Source: Budorcas taxicolor (lineage: Eukaryota; Chordata; Mammalia; Artiodactyla; Bovidae). From it: DNA of 64,000 bases. The stretch's first letter is position 1; the number at the start of each line of letters is the position of its first letter. The DNA lies in NCBI RefSeq assembly GCF_023091745.1, contig NC_068910.1, forward strand, positions 43,697,272-43,761,271, written 5' to 3'. Positions 35,597 to 48,712 of the stretch are shown piece by piece. A program made the position numbers and the translations under genes. The notes under the pieces were generated by a model. It was given only the letters and a program-made list of their open reading frames with translations. It did no database searches and was not told the DNA's origin.

Positions 35597-38500
35597 TCAC
35601 TGCAGCACCTTCAGACTGGTTGGGATGAGGGATGCGGCTTTGCTCTTGGGGGGCTGTCCCCGCTCTGTGGCATCCAGGAGCTGCTGCAGGTAACAGGAGG
35701 TGCCGAGCAGCAGATGGCCGGTGGCCCGCATGCTGAAGAGGGCCCAGCGGAGAGCTTCCCTGGGTGGAATGCAAAGGCATTAGGGTCAAAACACCAAGAA
35801 AACTCCTTCCTGCCTCTTCTAAATGCCTGCTCCCCCAGGCTGCGTTTCATAAACTGTAGAGTGATATGCAAATAGAACAGATGTTGCCTTCCCTCAGCAG
35901 ATGGGACAGGGTCTGCCTTAACTGAGATGTCTGCGTATTCTCCTGCAAAATTCAAGCTCCTTTAGTCTTTCTAATACTGTTGATAACTTTGGATCAGCCA
36001 GATGGATCTGCGTCACATAACTCTGCCCATTCATCACCTCTGTTCTAGACGGAAGTGTTACCAAGACGTTTGCAATCTAGGTGGTTTTCAGAGTGCTGGA
36101 CGTGAAGATCTCCCAGCCTGGTGCTATAGTGCACTGAGAGCAGGACTCCAGTCAGACAGGCTTGAGTTCTCATCCAGTCTCATTAGCTGTGACAAGCTTG
36201 GCAAACTACTATAGCTCTGAGCTGCAGCGCCCTCATCTGCGTCATACCACTTTGATCCCCAACAGGGTTAAGGAGGCTGAAATAATATAAATCATTTAAT
36301 ACAGGGCCTGATGTTTAGAAGAACAGGGGAGACATGGGGTCAAGTCTAGGTGGTTGAATGCTTGACTAACCAAATTCTTATCCACATCTGTTTGAAAGAG
36401 GGTCATATAGGTGTCTAGTCCTAGCAAGGAGAAGAAAACACAAGGAAAATGAATTCTTCCTGGCTGATATTAAAATCTGTCTTCTGTTAACCTTCACTCA
36501 ATAAATGAACTTATGATTGAGGTGGAGGGGGACAGAAAGTTCGAACCATGAACATCTGTACATGAAAATCCTTCAGAAATTTAAAAGCTGTACCTGAGAA
36601 GAATACCCATTTCTCAGATTAGAGATCTGAGGCTTCAAACTAGCCATCTGGACATAGATAGGAATGAAATTCTGACACATGCTACAACATGGACTTTGAA
36701 AACATGACGCTAAGTGAAATAAGCCAGACACCAAAGGGCAAGTATTGGATGATGCCACTTACATGAGTTACCTAGAATAAGAAAATTAACAGAGACAGGA
36801 GAACAGAGGTAAGTATGGCTGGGCGGGGCAGACATAGAGAGTTAGTATTTAATGGGTACAGAGTTATAGTTTGGGATGATGAAAAGTTCTGGAAATGTAT
36901 GTACAAGTGACCATTGCACAATATTATGAATGTACTTAATGTCACTGAATTTTATACTTAAAAAAAAGTGGTTAAAATGGTAAACTTTATGGTATGTATA
37001 TTTTATCACCATTAAAGAAAAAACACTTGCTGACACCCCTAAATCATTCCAGGGATTCCAGCTTGCTATCATTCTTGTTTTTCAGTACCAGTATGCCTAC
37101 TGTGTTTAGGTCAGAGAGTCCCACTTGCCCTAGATGGACCGAGTTTAAAGACTGAAACTTCTTGCTCTAGATTTTGCAACCTGCAGTCTGTTGGCAGCAA
37201 GCCCAGGTCAAGAGCGGACATGATATGGGACAGGAGGAAAATGGAACTTCTTGCCACAGAACCAGGCCTGAGCCCACCACTGAGTGTCGTCTGTGGCAGG
37301 CGGACCGCAGCCTCAGGTCCTTCATGTGGAGACTGGAAATGCAGAGAAGAAACTCAGGAAGCCAAAAAGGTCTGGTATGCTCTAGCCTCATACATTCTGG
37401 CAGAACTCTGGAGACCCAGAGTAGGATTTCTCAGAAGCCCACTGTGAATGACAATTCATATGTATCTTCATTACTTCTCCCATTATTTGAATTACTGCTG
37501 TGGTACCAGCTGATACAGAATTCGGCAAGGAACTGGAGGCTACAAAAATTCTTGCCCCCTTGGAGCTTGCTCTGACATTTTGTTTATCCCTGCGTCTCTA
37601 GCTCACAGCATAGGGTCAGGCACATAGAGAGTGCTCAGTAAACACTAAATGAAGCAACTGGGAGAAGTGGCATCTGTCAGAACTAACTGGCAAGAGGCCA
37701 GCTTTGTGGTTTTGAACTAGTTGGCTACATTTGCTTAATGGGGTAAGAGTTCTCTAGAGCACTACTTGTAGCAACTGAATTTGGGAACCACCACCATAAC
37801 TGTACTTTAATAACAGAGGAGCCTGGTAGGCTGCAGTCCATGGGGTCGCAAAGAGTTGGAAACGGCTGAGCGACTTCCTTTCACTTTTCACTTTCATGCA
37901 TTGGAGAAGGAAATGGCAACCCACTCCAGTGTTCTTGCCTGGAGAATCCCAGGGACGTGGGAGCCTGGTGGGCTGCCATCTATGGGGTTGCACAGAGTCA
38001 GACACGACTGAAGTGACTTAGCAGCAGCAGCAGCAGACATATAAGTGACTATTACCTATAAACTGCAGATTAATTCTGATCTATGGAAGGACACTTATTT
38101 CATCCCTTCCACACCCATGGAAAAATCAAAGTTTGTATTTATAAATTTAGCTCAGCATTCTTGATGAATCTATACATGGGTAGGATTTTGAACTGATTGT
38201 AACTTCTTGCTGGTTCTCTCCTTAACTGGGTTCAATAAAATTTTTGACACATTCACTTTTTAAAAGTTGATTAGAAGATTTCTTAGGAAAAGTTACTACT
38301 TTAGCTGAAAAATAGTTGTTATAGTGGAAGGTGATGAGGAAAGCTAAATGTATCCAGATTCCACCAGCAGGAGTGTATGAATCCCTTTGGTATACACTAC
38401 TATAAACTAAAACACGAGTGCAGCCATGAAGTCCTAGACAAATGCTAACTGTCATGGTTGGTCAGCATCAACACCAGTCCCAGGCTCCCAGAAGGCTGAG

Positions 38501-41500
38501 GGTGCATGGGAGAAGACAGGGCCACTCCCATTGCTGTGTACCCACCCCAGCCCCAGCTAATCCCAGTTCACTCACTTCATGATGCGCTTGGCCCCGGAGC
38601 AGTGCAGATCATAGGAGAGGGAGTATGTGCCATAGAGAGTTGCCTTCACGTTCAGGCAGCCAATGAAGTCCTGTGGGTTCATCTTGTATAGGTCGAAGGT
38701 TACTCGGGCCACATCAATCTTGGCAGGCTTACGGGAGAGGGTGAGCTGGTACTGAGTGCTCTGCATCAAGACAAGTATGTGGTTAGCATCCCTCCAGGAT
38801 TTCTCCTAAGCTCCCAATATTCTCTCACACAGGTGGGATATCACCTGTTCTGATGGGGGCTGCCATTTCTGCCCCTTGTGGAGGACCATGAATACGGTGT
38901 CATCTGCCAGGGATTGGAAATACCCTTCTGTCTCTACAGTTGTGCCATCTTCCTCCAGCACCAGGAAGAAAGGCTTGTACGCCAGCATCAGGGTATCCCG
39001 GACCTGGAGAATAAGGTAAGTGATGCTCTTGCCGTCATATGTAGCCACAGAGCTGGTTTGGGGAAGACCCAAACCAGCTGTCAGGGACAGAATGAGTGGG
39101 CCGGGTTTTATGGGATGGGACTGAAACCCAGGGCTCTTGATGTGGGGTCACCATCCAAAGAACCTATGTCGTGGTATTCCTTATCTGACTTCATGGGTAA
39201 TATTCTAGAATAGTGCTGTCCAATAAAAATAAAATGGGAGTCACATATGTAATTTTCAATTGAGATAAGTTTTAATTCACATGAAAACTCACTGTTGGAA
39301 AAGTACACAATCCAGTGGTTTTTACTATATTCACAAAATTCTGCAGCCATCACCACCATCTAATTTCAAAACATTTTCAATCCCATTTTTACTCAAAGAG
39401 AAACCTAGTACCCATTAACTGTTACTCCTCATTTCCTCACCCTTGGCAACCTCTCCTCTTCTTTCTGTCTCTATGGATCTGTCTGTTCTGGACATTTCAT
39501 ATAAATGGCTTCCTTCACTTAGCAAGTTTTCAAAGTTAATCTGTGTTTCAGCATGATTATTTACTTTTTTATGGCTGAATAATATTCTACTAAATAAATA
39601 TACTACATTTTTAGTCCATTCTTCAATTGATGAACATAGAGGTTGTTTCTACTTTTTGAGTATCATAAATAATGGTGCTTTGCACCTTCATGTACACATT
39701 TTTGTGTGACATATCTTCTCAGTTTTCCTGGATATATATCTAGGGTTGGAATTTCTGGGTCATGTAATAACTCTATGTTTACTCTTCTTAGAGAACTACC
39801 AACCTGTTCTTCAAAGCAGTTGCATGATCTAATATTCCCACTAGCAACTTCTCCACATCCCTATCAACACTTGTTATTGTCTGTCTTCATTTTAGCCATT
39901 CTAATGTTATGAAGTGTTTTTTATTTGCATTTTCCTAATGACTAAGGGTGTTGAGCATCTTTTCATGTGTTATTAGCCATTTGTACATCTTCTTTGGAAA
40001 AACATCTATTCTGATTTTTTGCCCATTTTCAAGTAGATCCTCTTTTAAGAGTTCTTTATATATTCTTGATACTAGACCCTTATCAGATATGTGTTTTGCA
40101 AATATTTTCACCCATTCTGTGGATTATCTTCTCATTTTTTTGTTAGTGTCCTTTGATGCACAAAAGTTCTTAATATTGATAAAGTCCAACTTTTTCCCTT
40201 TGGTTACTTTGAGGTTTGGTGCCATATCTAAGAAACTAAGGTTATGTACTCTTATTCCTATGTTTTCTTCTAAGGATTTTATAGTTTTAGCTCTGCATTT
40301 AGGTATTTAATCCACTTTGAATTAATTTTATACATAATATGAGGGAGGGATCCAACTAGATTCTTTGGCATTTGCATAGCCCATTGACTTGGTCATTTGT
40401 TGAAAAGACTACCCTTTCTCCATTGAATAACCTTGGCATTCTGTCAAAAATCAATTGACCACAGATACATGGATTTATTTCTGGACCTTCAGTTATATTC
40501 ACTTGATTTGTATGTATTATGGGCCAAATGGTATCCCTGTGAATTTCATATATTGAAGTCCTAATCCCAGTACCTCAGAATGTGACTATCATTGGAGATA
40601 GAGTCTTTACAGATATAGTTACATTAAAGTGAGGCATTAGAGTGGGCCCTAATCCTAATGTGGCTTTAAGAAGGAAAGGTGTCTTTATAAGAAGGAACTA
40701 TTAGGGGCTTCCCTGGTGCGTCAGTGGTAAAGAATCCGCCTGCCAGTGCAGGAGGCACAAGTTTGATCCCTGGTCCGGGAAGATCCCACATGCTGTGGAG
40801 CAGCTAAGCCCATGCACCACAGCTATCAGCCTTGGCTCTTGAGCCCGGAAGCTGCAACTGCTGAGCCCATGTGCCGCAGCTACTGAAGCCCAAGCACCCT
40901 AGAGCCCATGCTCTGCAGCAAGAGAAGCCGTCATAACGAGAAGCCTGCACGTCACAGCTGGTGAGTACCTCCTGCTTGCCTCAATTAGAGAAATGCCTGC
41001 GCAGCAGCGAAAACCCAGCACAGCCAAAGGTGAATAAATAAAAAATGAAAAAAAAAAAAGAAGGAACGACTAGGACAAGTTACTCCCAACCAAGTGGAGG
41101 GGGAGCATGGAAATGGGGAAGGGTGTCATTCTTGCCCACTGTTACTCCCACCCACAAGTATTATGTGTCCTTGGTTTCCTCTCTGGAACCTTACTGATCA
41201 ATAGTTCTAATTTTTTTTCAATTTACAAAAGTTTTTTTTTCTCCACACCAAGGGGCATGTGGGATCTTCCCCCTCCAGAGATTGAACCCAGGCCCCCTGC
41301 ATTGGAAGCACAGTCTTAACCACTGGACCACCAGGGAAGTCCAAGATTTCCTTTCTGATGGCAACTTCAATAGGCTGGTGGTGCCCGTCTGGAGTCTTGT
41401 CTGTCTGGTGACAGGAGGGTGGCAGTACATTACCATCTGATACTAACAATAGGCCAGAGGTATTTTTCAGAGCATATTTTTCTTATGAACTCCATCCCTA

Positions 41501-42691
41501 CTGAAGTCCTACCTCATGACACCAAGGCCAGAGGCAGCTGTCAGGGCCAGCTGTCAACCAAGGTCCCCATGGTGAGCTGTGAGAAGGCAGGCCCGTCCCT
41601 ACCTTGACATGGAGGTCCTCAAGACTGTGCGCCATGATGCCCTTCCTCACACTCCGGTCAGCAGTGGTTACTCTACAGGGCCGGGCCCTGGGGGCCTCTG
41701 CACTGGGCTTTGACAGCTGCTGCTGGGTCACCACCGAAGTGCTCACTGCCATGTACCTGGGAGCCATATGGAGCATCAGCATGAGCTGTCCGCTGCCTTC
41801 CAGCTCTCACTCCACCACAGGGTAACTCACTCCCCAGTTCTCTAGGCTCAGCTCAGCATGCTCCTCTTCCCCTACTATCCACCTAGTCTGCTCTGGATAG
41901 TCTTCCTTAAAAGCCTGCTGGATCAGTGCATCTTAAACTTTAGTGGACATATATGTCCCCTGGGGATCTTGTTAAAATGCAGGCTCTTCTGATTCAGTAG
42001 GTCTGGGTGAAGTCTGAGATGTTACATATGTAATGAGTTCCCAAGTGACATTGATGCTGCCGGGTCTCAGACTGTGACAAGTAGCCAGTGACAGAAGATG
42101 GCCCAACCTCTGCCCAATTACCACTTTCCTCTCTCTGCCTCCTTATCATCTGTAATGTGAGATGAAATGGCAAAGCTGAGATCAGTATAAGAGAGTTTGA
42201 ACTCAGATACACAATGGAGAACCAAAAGACTGCAGGGAACCTAGGTTTTGGAGTCAGGCAAACCCAAGTTCAAATCTTGGCTTCACTACACATTTGCTCC
42301 AACAGAGTGCCCACCCTGTGCCTCAGTTTCCCTGCCTATTAATCTGGCAAAATAATCCCCACTTCTCAAAGTTGTGGTGAATTTTAAGTGAGATCAAGAA
42401 TCAAAATCTCAAGCAGTATCTCCCTGTTTCTACTTAGGGTGTGATATGGGGATTGGGAAGAGGCAGCAGCCTTAATATCTCCTGGGGAATTGTGGAAGTA
42501 TCCCACTCCAGACCTCCTGAATCAGCATCCGCATTTGAACAAGATGTCGAGGTGACTTACATGGCCATCGAGGTTGCAGAAGGTCTGCCCTACAGAGCTC
42601 GTTAGGTCCCCTTCCCTTCCCCAGCTGGCTTTCCTCACCTGGAGAGGGACTTAGGATAGAGAAGGCTGAGGGACTTCATGGCGTATTCCAT
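35597..42691 (-). CDS. CIDEC: CIDEC (FSP27), lipid-droplet fusion protein
   Basis: CIDE family member. In adipocytes CIDEC sits at lipid-droplet contact sites and drives lipid exchange and droplet growth (established knowledge). Complete coding sequence on the minus strand in five exons: 42691-42639, 41756-41603, 39003-38845, 38760-38576 and 35759-35597. Phases close to give 237 residues, one shorter than human. The N-terminus MEYAMKSLSLLYPKSLSR precedes the CIDE-N domain (about residues 43-120, from RPCRV through SLEDL, PFFLVLEEDGTTVET and GQKWQPPSEQ). The CIDE-C domain follows (about 125-220: KIDVARVTFDLYK, DFIGCLNVKATLYGTYS, GAKRIMKEALRWALFSM). Non-coding 5' exons could not be placed; CIDEC and JAGN1 are divergent with about 6.6 kb between start codons. 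Intron 2 holds an antisense L1 and CHR SINEs, and the 2.8-kb last intron holds L1 and Bov-A2. Confidence 0.96.
36640..37025 (+). mobile_element. Old L1 3'-end fragment
   Basis: ATGACGCTAAGTGAAATAAG, then TTTAATGGGTACAGAGTTAT, TGTACTTAATGTCACTGAAT and an A-rich tail: the standard L1 3' order. It resembles the fragment at 20940-21215. CIDEC last intron. Confidence 0.65.
37810..38036 (+). mobile_element. Bov-A2 SINE with AGC repeat tail
   Basis: Two halves with AGGAGCCTGGTAGGCTGCAG and CCCACTCCAGTGTTCTTGCC, ending in (AGC)5 at about 38020-38036. It is a likely polymorphic microsatellite. CIDEC last intron. Confidence 0.9.
39220..40500 (-). mobile_element. Old L1 3' fragment, antisense
   Basis: Reversed L1 words: tatggctgaataatattc, tttatatattcttgatac, ttttgcaaatattttcac, cctttgatgcacaaaagttc, cagatacatggatttatttc. 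CIDEC intron 2. Confidence 0.75.
40505..40702 (+). mobile_element. MLT1/MaLR-type LTR fragment
   Basis: TATTATGGGCCAAATGGTAT, TGAAGTCCTAATCCCAGTAC, AGAGTGGGCCCTAATCC, then cut by a CHR-1 SINE in the GTCTTTATAAGAAG segment. CIDEC intron 2. Confidence 0.7.
40703..41057 (+). mobile_element. CHR-1 SINE, full length
   Basis: GGGGCTTCCCTGGTGCGTCA head through CCCAGCACAGCCAAAGGTGA and poly-A. aagaaggaac flanks it at about 40689-40698 and 41058-41067. Confidence 0.9.
41230..41343 (-). mobile_element. CHR-type SINE, antisense
   Basis: T-run, GGCATGTGGGATCTTCCCCC, ending CCACTGGACCACCAGGGAAG. CIDEC intron 2, about 260 bases before exon 2 in plus-strand order. Confidence 0.85.
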
Positions 42692-44609
42692 CTTCGTCAG
42701 CTGGATAGTGTTGGGCCTGGAAAGCAAGCAGAGATAGTCCATTGTGAGGGATGAGCGGCTTCTCTCTCGTCTTTTTTTTTTAATGTTATTTTGGCCACCC
42801 CACTGGGCATGTGGGATCTTAGTTGGGAGTCTTAAACAATGGATGCCAGGGAAGTCCCCTATTGTTTTTTGAAACGGTGCAACCCCACCTCCATCCATCA
42901 GGCCTCCACTCTGGTTTCCCCTCTCAGCTCATACACACCTCCCCCAGCCCTTCTTCTGTTCAACCCCAGTAGACCACCGTGACCAAGCTGGAAACCCCCT
43001 CAGTGCCCAGGCTCAGCCCCCCTCAGCAGCCACGCCTCCCTCCCTGGCACCACTCACTCCATGTTTCTCTGACCCCTGGTTCCAGTCACACTGATCAGGG
43101 ATCCCAAGTCGAAGTGAAGAGGCCCTGCTCAGTTAGTTTCCGCCCTTGGGGACAGAGTCCACTTTATGCTGGCAGGAGGCTAGTCACACCACCTCACAGT
43201 GCTGGGGACTTTCCCTCACCTGTCGTCCAGAGACCTCCCAGGCCAGGCACCCCATAGACTAAGGCTGCTCTTTCCAATGGGTCCTTGAGCAATCCAAACC
43301 CCTCCTGAGGCTTCCCACTGGCCAAAGGGACTTTCTACCATGGTGGGTTCTATATCCATTCTAATACTGGAGCTGCTACCCTAACATGGCTATTGAGCAC
43401 TTGAAGTGTGGCTAGTATGACTGAGAAGCTGGATTTTTAATCTTATTGAATGTTAACTGGTTTAGATGTACACAACCACCAGGGCTGCGGGCTGCTGGCA
43501 GCCATCCTGGGCAGCACAGCTCTAGCCGACAGCCCTGGGCTGACCTGCCAGCCCTTCTCTCCTGAGCCTGGCCGATCCAGGCCTTCCTGAAGCCAGTTCC
43601 TCCACCAGCATTGCCTCCTTCCAGCCCAGGGCTAAAGCTTTGCAGCCTTGAAGCCTGAGTTTCACTGCATTCTGTGATCACTCACAGAATTTCCCCTCCA
43701 TCCTGCTACTTCCTTCTCCCCAGCCAGGTGGGCCTTAGTGTCCGCTTCTGCCAGTCCCTCTAACCTCTCCCTGGGTGCCTCACCCTGAAATGTTCTCCTG
43801 TTCCCACCCCAGTGCAGACCGGGCCTGGTGCAGAGCAAGGGGCTAAAGGAGTATATGGTGCACAGGCCCCTCCCTAGTCTCCTTTTGACAATATGGGGGT
43901 CTCTCCAGGCCAGCCTGACTGTGAAAGCCCTCTGCCCTGACTTACCACTTTCCCCTTCAGCTTGTTCCAGCCTCACTCCTCACCCCCAATCACAAAGCTG
44001 CCAAGCCCCACCTCACCTGTTCTCTAGGACCCAAAACCAAACCCAAATGAAAAAACCCAGAATATAAAACTTCTTACCTCCGGCTCACAGCCTCCTAACC
44101 TTCCAATCCTGTCCTGCTCAGCCCAACCCTCCCTCTACTTTATTTTCAGCTCCCAAGGCAGCCCCTCCCCTGGCCTTCAGCCCCAGCTGGAAGAGAACAT
44201 GGGCACTGAGTGTGCAGCTCTTACCCTTGGGATGGCAGGCCAGCCTCACTTCCAGAAAAAGCCAAAAAGGAACGGTGTAGGCGTGTTTTGAAAGCTTTGG
44301 GGCAGGGTATGGCCCAGAACATGGCATTGGGCACAGAGGGCACAGGAAATAGGCCAATGTGAATTGTGATCCCCGTTCTACTCACATTAGCTGTTTGAGT
44401 GTAGACAAGTTGCCTTAACCTCCCAGAGCCCCAGTCTCTCACCCGCTCAACAGGGATCATGATTCCTATCTTAAAGGGTTAAGGTAAGGATTTGTATTAA
44501 TACAAGTGAAGGGCTTTGCAACAGAGATACTTAATAGATATAAACAAATATTGGTGTTACTGATAACATAATTATTTAATAATAGCAGAGGATTTAATAA
44601 TAATAATTA

Positions 44610-45250
44610 ACACCAGCTGAAATGTGTAGTGCTTAAGAATAAGATCCGTGACCCAGCAGTTCTATGTATACATAATATTTGGAGTTATATTTGAAGTTCC
44701 AAGGGAAATGAAAATCTATATCCACACAAAAACTTATACATGAATGTTCATAGTGTTATTCATAACAGGCAAAATGTAGAAACAACCCAAATGTTTGCAT
44801 TAAAAAGTGTTCAGAGAAATCTGGTGTTTCCATAAATGGAATATTATTTGTCAGTCAAAAGGATATATGCTGCTACAGTACATTGATGAACATTGAACAT
44901 GTTGTGCAAAGTGGAAGAAGCCAATCACAAAAGATCACATATTAATATTTGTTGGTATCATCTCATTTGTATGAAATGTCCAGAATAGCAAAATCATAAA
45001 GACAAAAAATTAATCAGTGGTTGTTTAGAGCTGTGGCTGGGGAATGCAAAGGGAATGGAGACTGTTAGTGGGTATGAGGTTTCTCTTAAGGGAGACCAAA
45101 AATGTTTTAATTTATTAATCTAATCCCAGTCTATTTTGGTGATTGCACCAAATCTATTTGGAGGTTACACAGCCCTGAAAATATAATAAAAACCAATAAA
45201 CTGTACTCGCCTAAGTGTGTGTGGTATATGAATTCTCTCTCAATAAAGCC
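44610..45250 (+). mobile_element. L1 3' end, sense
   Basis: CCCAGCAGTTCTATGTATAC, TATTCATAACAGGCAAAATG, AACAACCCAAATG, then an A-rich end with AATAAA-like signals. Confidence 0.65.
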
Positions 45251-46041
45251 GTTTTTAAAAAAGAGGTTCAACCTCATCCTTCTTTGAACGATAGATTTTT
45301 CACACTAGTGAGTTGGAATCACATGGAAGGTTTGTTAAAAATCAGATTGCTGGGCTTCATTGCAGAGTTTCTGACTCAGTATGTCTGGGGTGGGGCCTAA
45401 GAACATGTATTTCTGATTACACGGTGATGTTCCAAGGTTCCAAGGTGATGCTGAAGCTGTGGCTACTTAGGGACCCCATTTTGAAAACCAGCAGCCAGCA
45501 CTAGCTGTGTGATATAACTCATCTAAGCATCAGTTGGATCTGACCAATAGGGATTAAAAATAGCTCCGACCCCATTGGGTTGTCATGAAGAATAATCATG
45601 AAAAGTATTTGATACAAAGCTTAATGCACCCTTCAGGCTTAAAAAATAGCTATCATCATCATCATTTTATTACTTACATCTAAATCCTTCCCTAGAGAAG
45701 CTTGCAGACAACCATCATTCATTCACCAAATACTTATTAAGCATTTACTGTATACTGCCCCTCCTTGGGGCTGAGAATACAGCAGGAAACAAGACAACCT
45801 TGTCACATTCTTAAAGGAGCTGACATTCCTGGAGGAAGGGGGCACTCAGACCATGAACAAATATGCAGATAATCAAGATGGTTTCAGAGAATGATGTTCT
45901 TGGAAGAAAACAACACACAGTGATGTGACAGCAACTGGCTGGAGAGCTAGATTGGCCTATGGGCTCAGGAAAGACCGCAGAGGTGGGCTTTCAGCTAAAT
46001 GATGACTGGTGAGAAGTCACTTTTTTGAAGATCTGAAGTGT

Positions 46042-46500
46042 CTTGGTCTGTTTGGGCTGCTAGTCAGAAAACCATAAATTGGTGACTTATAAACACCAGA
46101 AGTTTACTTCTTGTAGTTCTGGAGGCTGACAAGTACAAGATCAAGGTGTTGGTAGTTCAGTGTCTGGTGAGGACCCTCTTCCTGGTTCCCAGACACTGTC
46201 TTCTCTCCGTGTCCTCACCTGGTAGAAGGAGCAAGGGAATCTCTTTCATAAGGACACTAATCCCACCTCCTGCAGCTTCCCTGTTGGCTAGTGGTAAAGA
46301 ATCTGCCTGCCAGATTCCAGAGATCCTGGTGGGCTATAGTCCATGTGGTCACAAAAGAGTTGGGTACCATTTAGCAACTAAAGGACAATCCCACCTCCCC
46401 CAAATCCCACCTCCAAATACCATCACATTGGGGATTAGGTTTCAAGATACAAATGGGTGTGGAGCAGGGGGTCACAAACATTCAGTCTATTGTGTTCCTG
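46042..46500 (-). mobile_element. MaLR (MST/MLT1-type) LTR, antisense, split by Bov-tA
   Basis: TTGGTCTGTTTGGGCTGCTA start, AGTTCTGGAGGCTGACAAGT, TCAGTGTCTGGTGAGGACCC, CACATTGGGGATTAGG and the ACAAACATTCAGTCTATTG end. A Bov-tA fragment interrupts it at 46268-46390, and ATCCCACCTCC occurs on each side of it. Confidence 0.8.
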
Positions 46501-47061
46501 CGACTGGAAGCCAGTCTTTTGAAGTGCTGGGATGGGGTGGGGGCATTCAAGGAAAGGAAACATCAGTGCAAAGGATTTGAGAAGGGAATGGGCAGGGTGA
46601 GAGGACAGGAACACAAATCACTAAACTTTAAGGCAGACTAAGAGCAGAAGAAAAGTACTGACACTTCAGGGAAGAAGTTCTGGGGAAACCGTTAGGGCCC
46701 CTCCCTAGAACATTCATGCCTCAAATATTTATTGAACATCCAGCATGTGCTTAGTGTCTCATGATAAGCCAATGGATGACTCAGAGGCAGTCTGATGACG
46801 TGGAAATCACACACAGAAAAGACAAAGATAAGCACAAGCTAAAGCCAGAGGGGTGGGGTAGGGGTGGTGAAGAATTGCTGAGTGACCCTGAGGAGTCTTC
46901 ATGGTGCTTAGAAGAGGAGGATTTTGGATCATTTGGAATTTATGTACTCAGCAAGTATTTCTTGAGTTTTACCCTTTGCCAAATACATGGGTTGACTCAG
47001 TTCATATCTGTCTCTTTAGAGCTCACCTCTAGTTGCAGAGGCAGATTTCTGAGCATGGTTC

Positions 47062-47702
47062 TGTCACGCGAGTGTTCCTCAGTTCTTTTTTTTTTTTTTT
47101 TAAACATTTTTTTTAAAAATTTTTATTTATTTATTTGGCTGCTCTGGGTCTTAGTTGTAGCATGTGGGATCTAGCTCCCTGACCAGGGATCGAACCTGGG
47201 CCCCCTGCACTGGGAGCTCAGAGTCTTAGCCACTGGGCCACCAGGGAATTCCCTTCCTCGGTTCTTTGTCTCGTCACAACAAAGATTTGGAGCGACGGAC
47301 ATTAAAGCCCTCGGTGCGTCACAGCTCTCGGGTCTTGGACAAACCATGTTATAGCTCTTAGGCAAGTCAGTGTTACAGCTCTATTTTAGTTAGAAGATAG
47401 CAGGAGAATCCATCCTCGAAGTGTGAGGGCATGCCAACCCAAAGACTTGAAGAGAAGAGAGTGGAGGAGCACGTGGGGGAGGGAGAGAGAGAGAAAGAGC
47501 GCAGCCGTGGGGGGTGGGGGGAAGTGCTTTGGCTCCTCCTTTTATATGTTTTTTCTTCCACCTGGGCCTGCCCTGTGCAAATTGGGCTTAGCCAGGAGTG
47601 CCGTTTGTTCTACCTGACATCTTCACTCTGGTCCTCGGACCTTCTTTGTTTTTTTAGCCACCGCCATATTGGACTCCTTTTCCCTATTCTACCTACCTAA
47701 CA
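47062..47702 (-). mobile_element. Solo ERV LTR (class I-like) split by a SINE
   Basis: TG...CA ends flanked by gttc at 47058-47061 and 47703-47706, a 4-bp target duplication. On the minus strand a TATAAAAGGAGG box sits in the U3/R position. With the nested SINE and its duplication removed the LTR is about 462 bases. It differs in sequence from the LTR at 34046-34509. No internal genes. Confidence 0.8.
47089..47253 (-). mobile_element. CHR-type SINE nested in ERV LTR
   Basis: T-run, GGCTGCTCTGGGTCTTAGTT, ending GGCCACCAGGGAATTCC. Target duplication ttcctcagttcttt (47075-47088) and ttcctcggttcttt (47254-47267). Confidence 0.88.
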
Positions 47703-48458
47703 GTTCTCAAATGCTGAAATGCATAAAATTATTTGAACCCCTTGGAGGACTCTAGTTATGACTCAAAATTGAGAAGCAAGAAAAAGAGAAAAGATTATAT
47801 ATTCAACCATATTAAAAAACTATTCTGCATCTTAAACTTGTAACACCATGAGTAAAGTCAAAAGACATACAATACATAGGAAAAATATATGGCAACTAAT
47901 ATTGAAGATAAGAGATTCTTTCTCTCTCTCTGCTATCTATATATATAAATCAACAAGACCAACAGTACAGTAGAAAAAATGGACAAAGAATATGAACACA
48001 GTTCAGGGAAATGAAATGCCAACGACTCAACATATGAAGAGATGCTTCAGTTTTTTCAGTAAATGTAATTTTGAAATTCTTATTTTATGTATTTTTTCTT
48101 GTGGTAAAATGTGCATAACATAAAATTAACAATTTTTAAGTGTATAGTTAAGTGGCATGAAGTTTATTTACACAGTTGTGCAACCATCACCTCATTCACC
48201 TCCAGAACTTTTTCCATCTTTCTCATGTCTGTATCCATGAAGCAAGTCCCCATTCCTTCGCCTCCCCGCCTCCCCCAAGTCCTTGGCTACCACTGTTCTG
48301 CTTTCTGCCTCTACCTAACTTCTTTAATGGCCTTGACATTTTTAAAAAGTATAGTCCAGTTACTTTGTAGAATGTCTCTCAATTTGAACTTATCTGTCCG
48401 TCTCTTCATGATTAGATTCTGGCCAAGTATTTTGGGCAGAAATATCAAATAAGCTATC

Positions 48459-48712
48459 AGCTTCCCTGATAGCTCAGTTGATAAAGAATCCGCCTGCAAT
48501 CAGGAGACCCCTGTTCGATTCCTGAGTTGGGAAGATCCGCTGGAAAACGGATAGGGTACACTGTAGTATTCTTGGGCTTCCCTTGTGGCTCAGCTGGTAA
48601 AGAATCTGCCCGCGATGCGGGAGACCTGGGTTTGATCCCTGGGTTGGGAAGATTCTCTGGAAAAGAGAAAGGCTACCCCGAAAAAGTCGGACTTGACTGA
48701 GCGACTTTCACT
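48459..48712 (+). mobile_element. Two Bov-tA units in tandem
   Basis: Two heads, AGCTTCCCTGATAGCTCAGT at about 48460 and GGGCTTCCCTTGTGGCTCAG at about 48573, share one GGACTTGACTGAGCGACTTT tail. Confidence 0.88.

Noticed and set aside
35435..35875. 146-codon open frame on the plus strand
   Set aside because: It is antisense to the last CIDEC exon, which is in phase and matches CIDEC to the stop.
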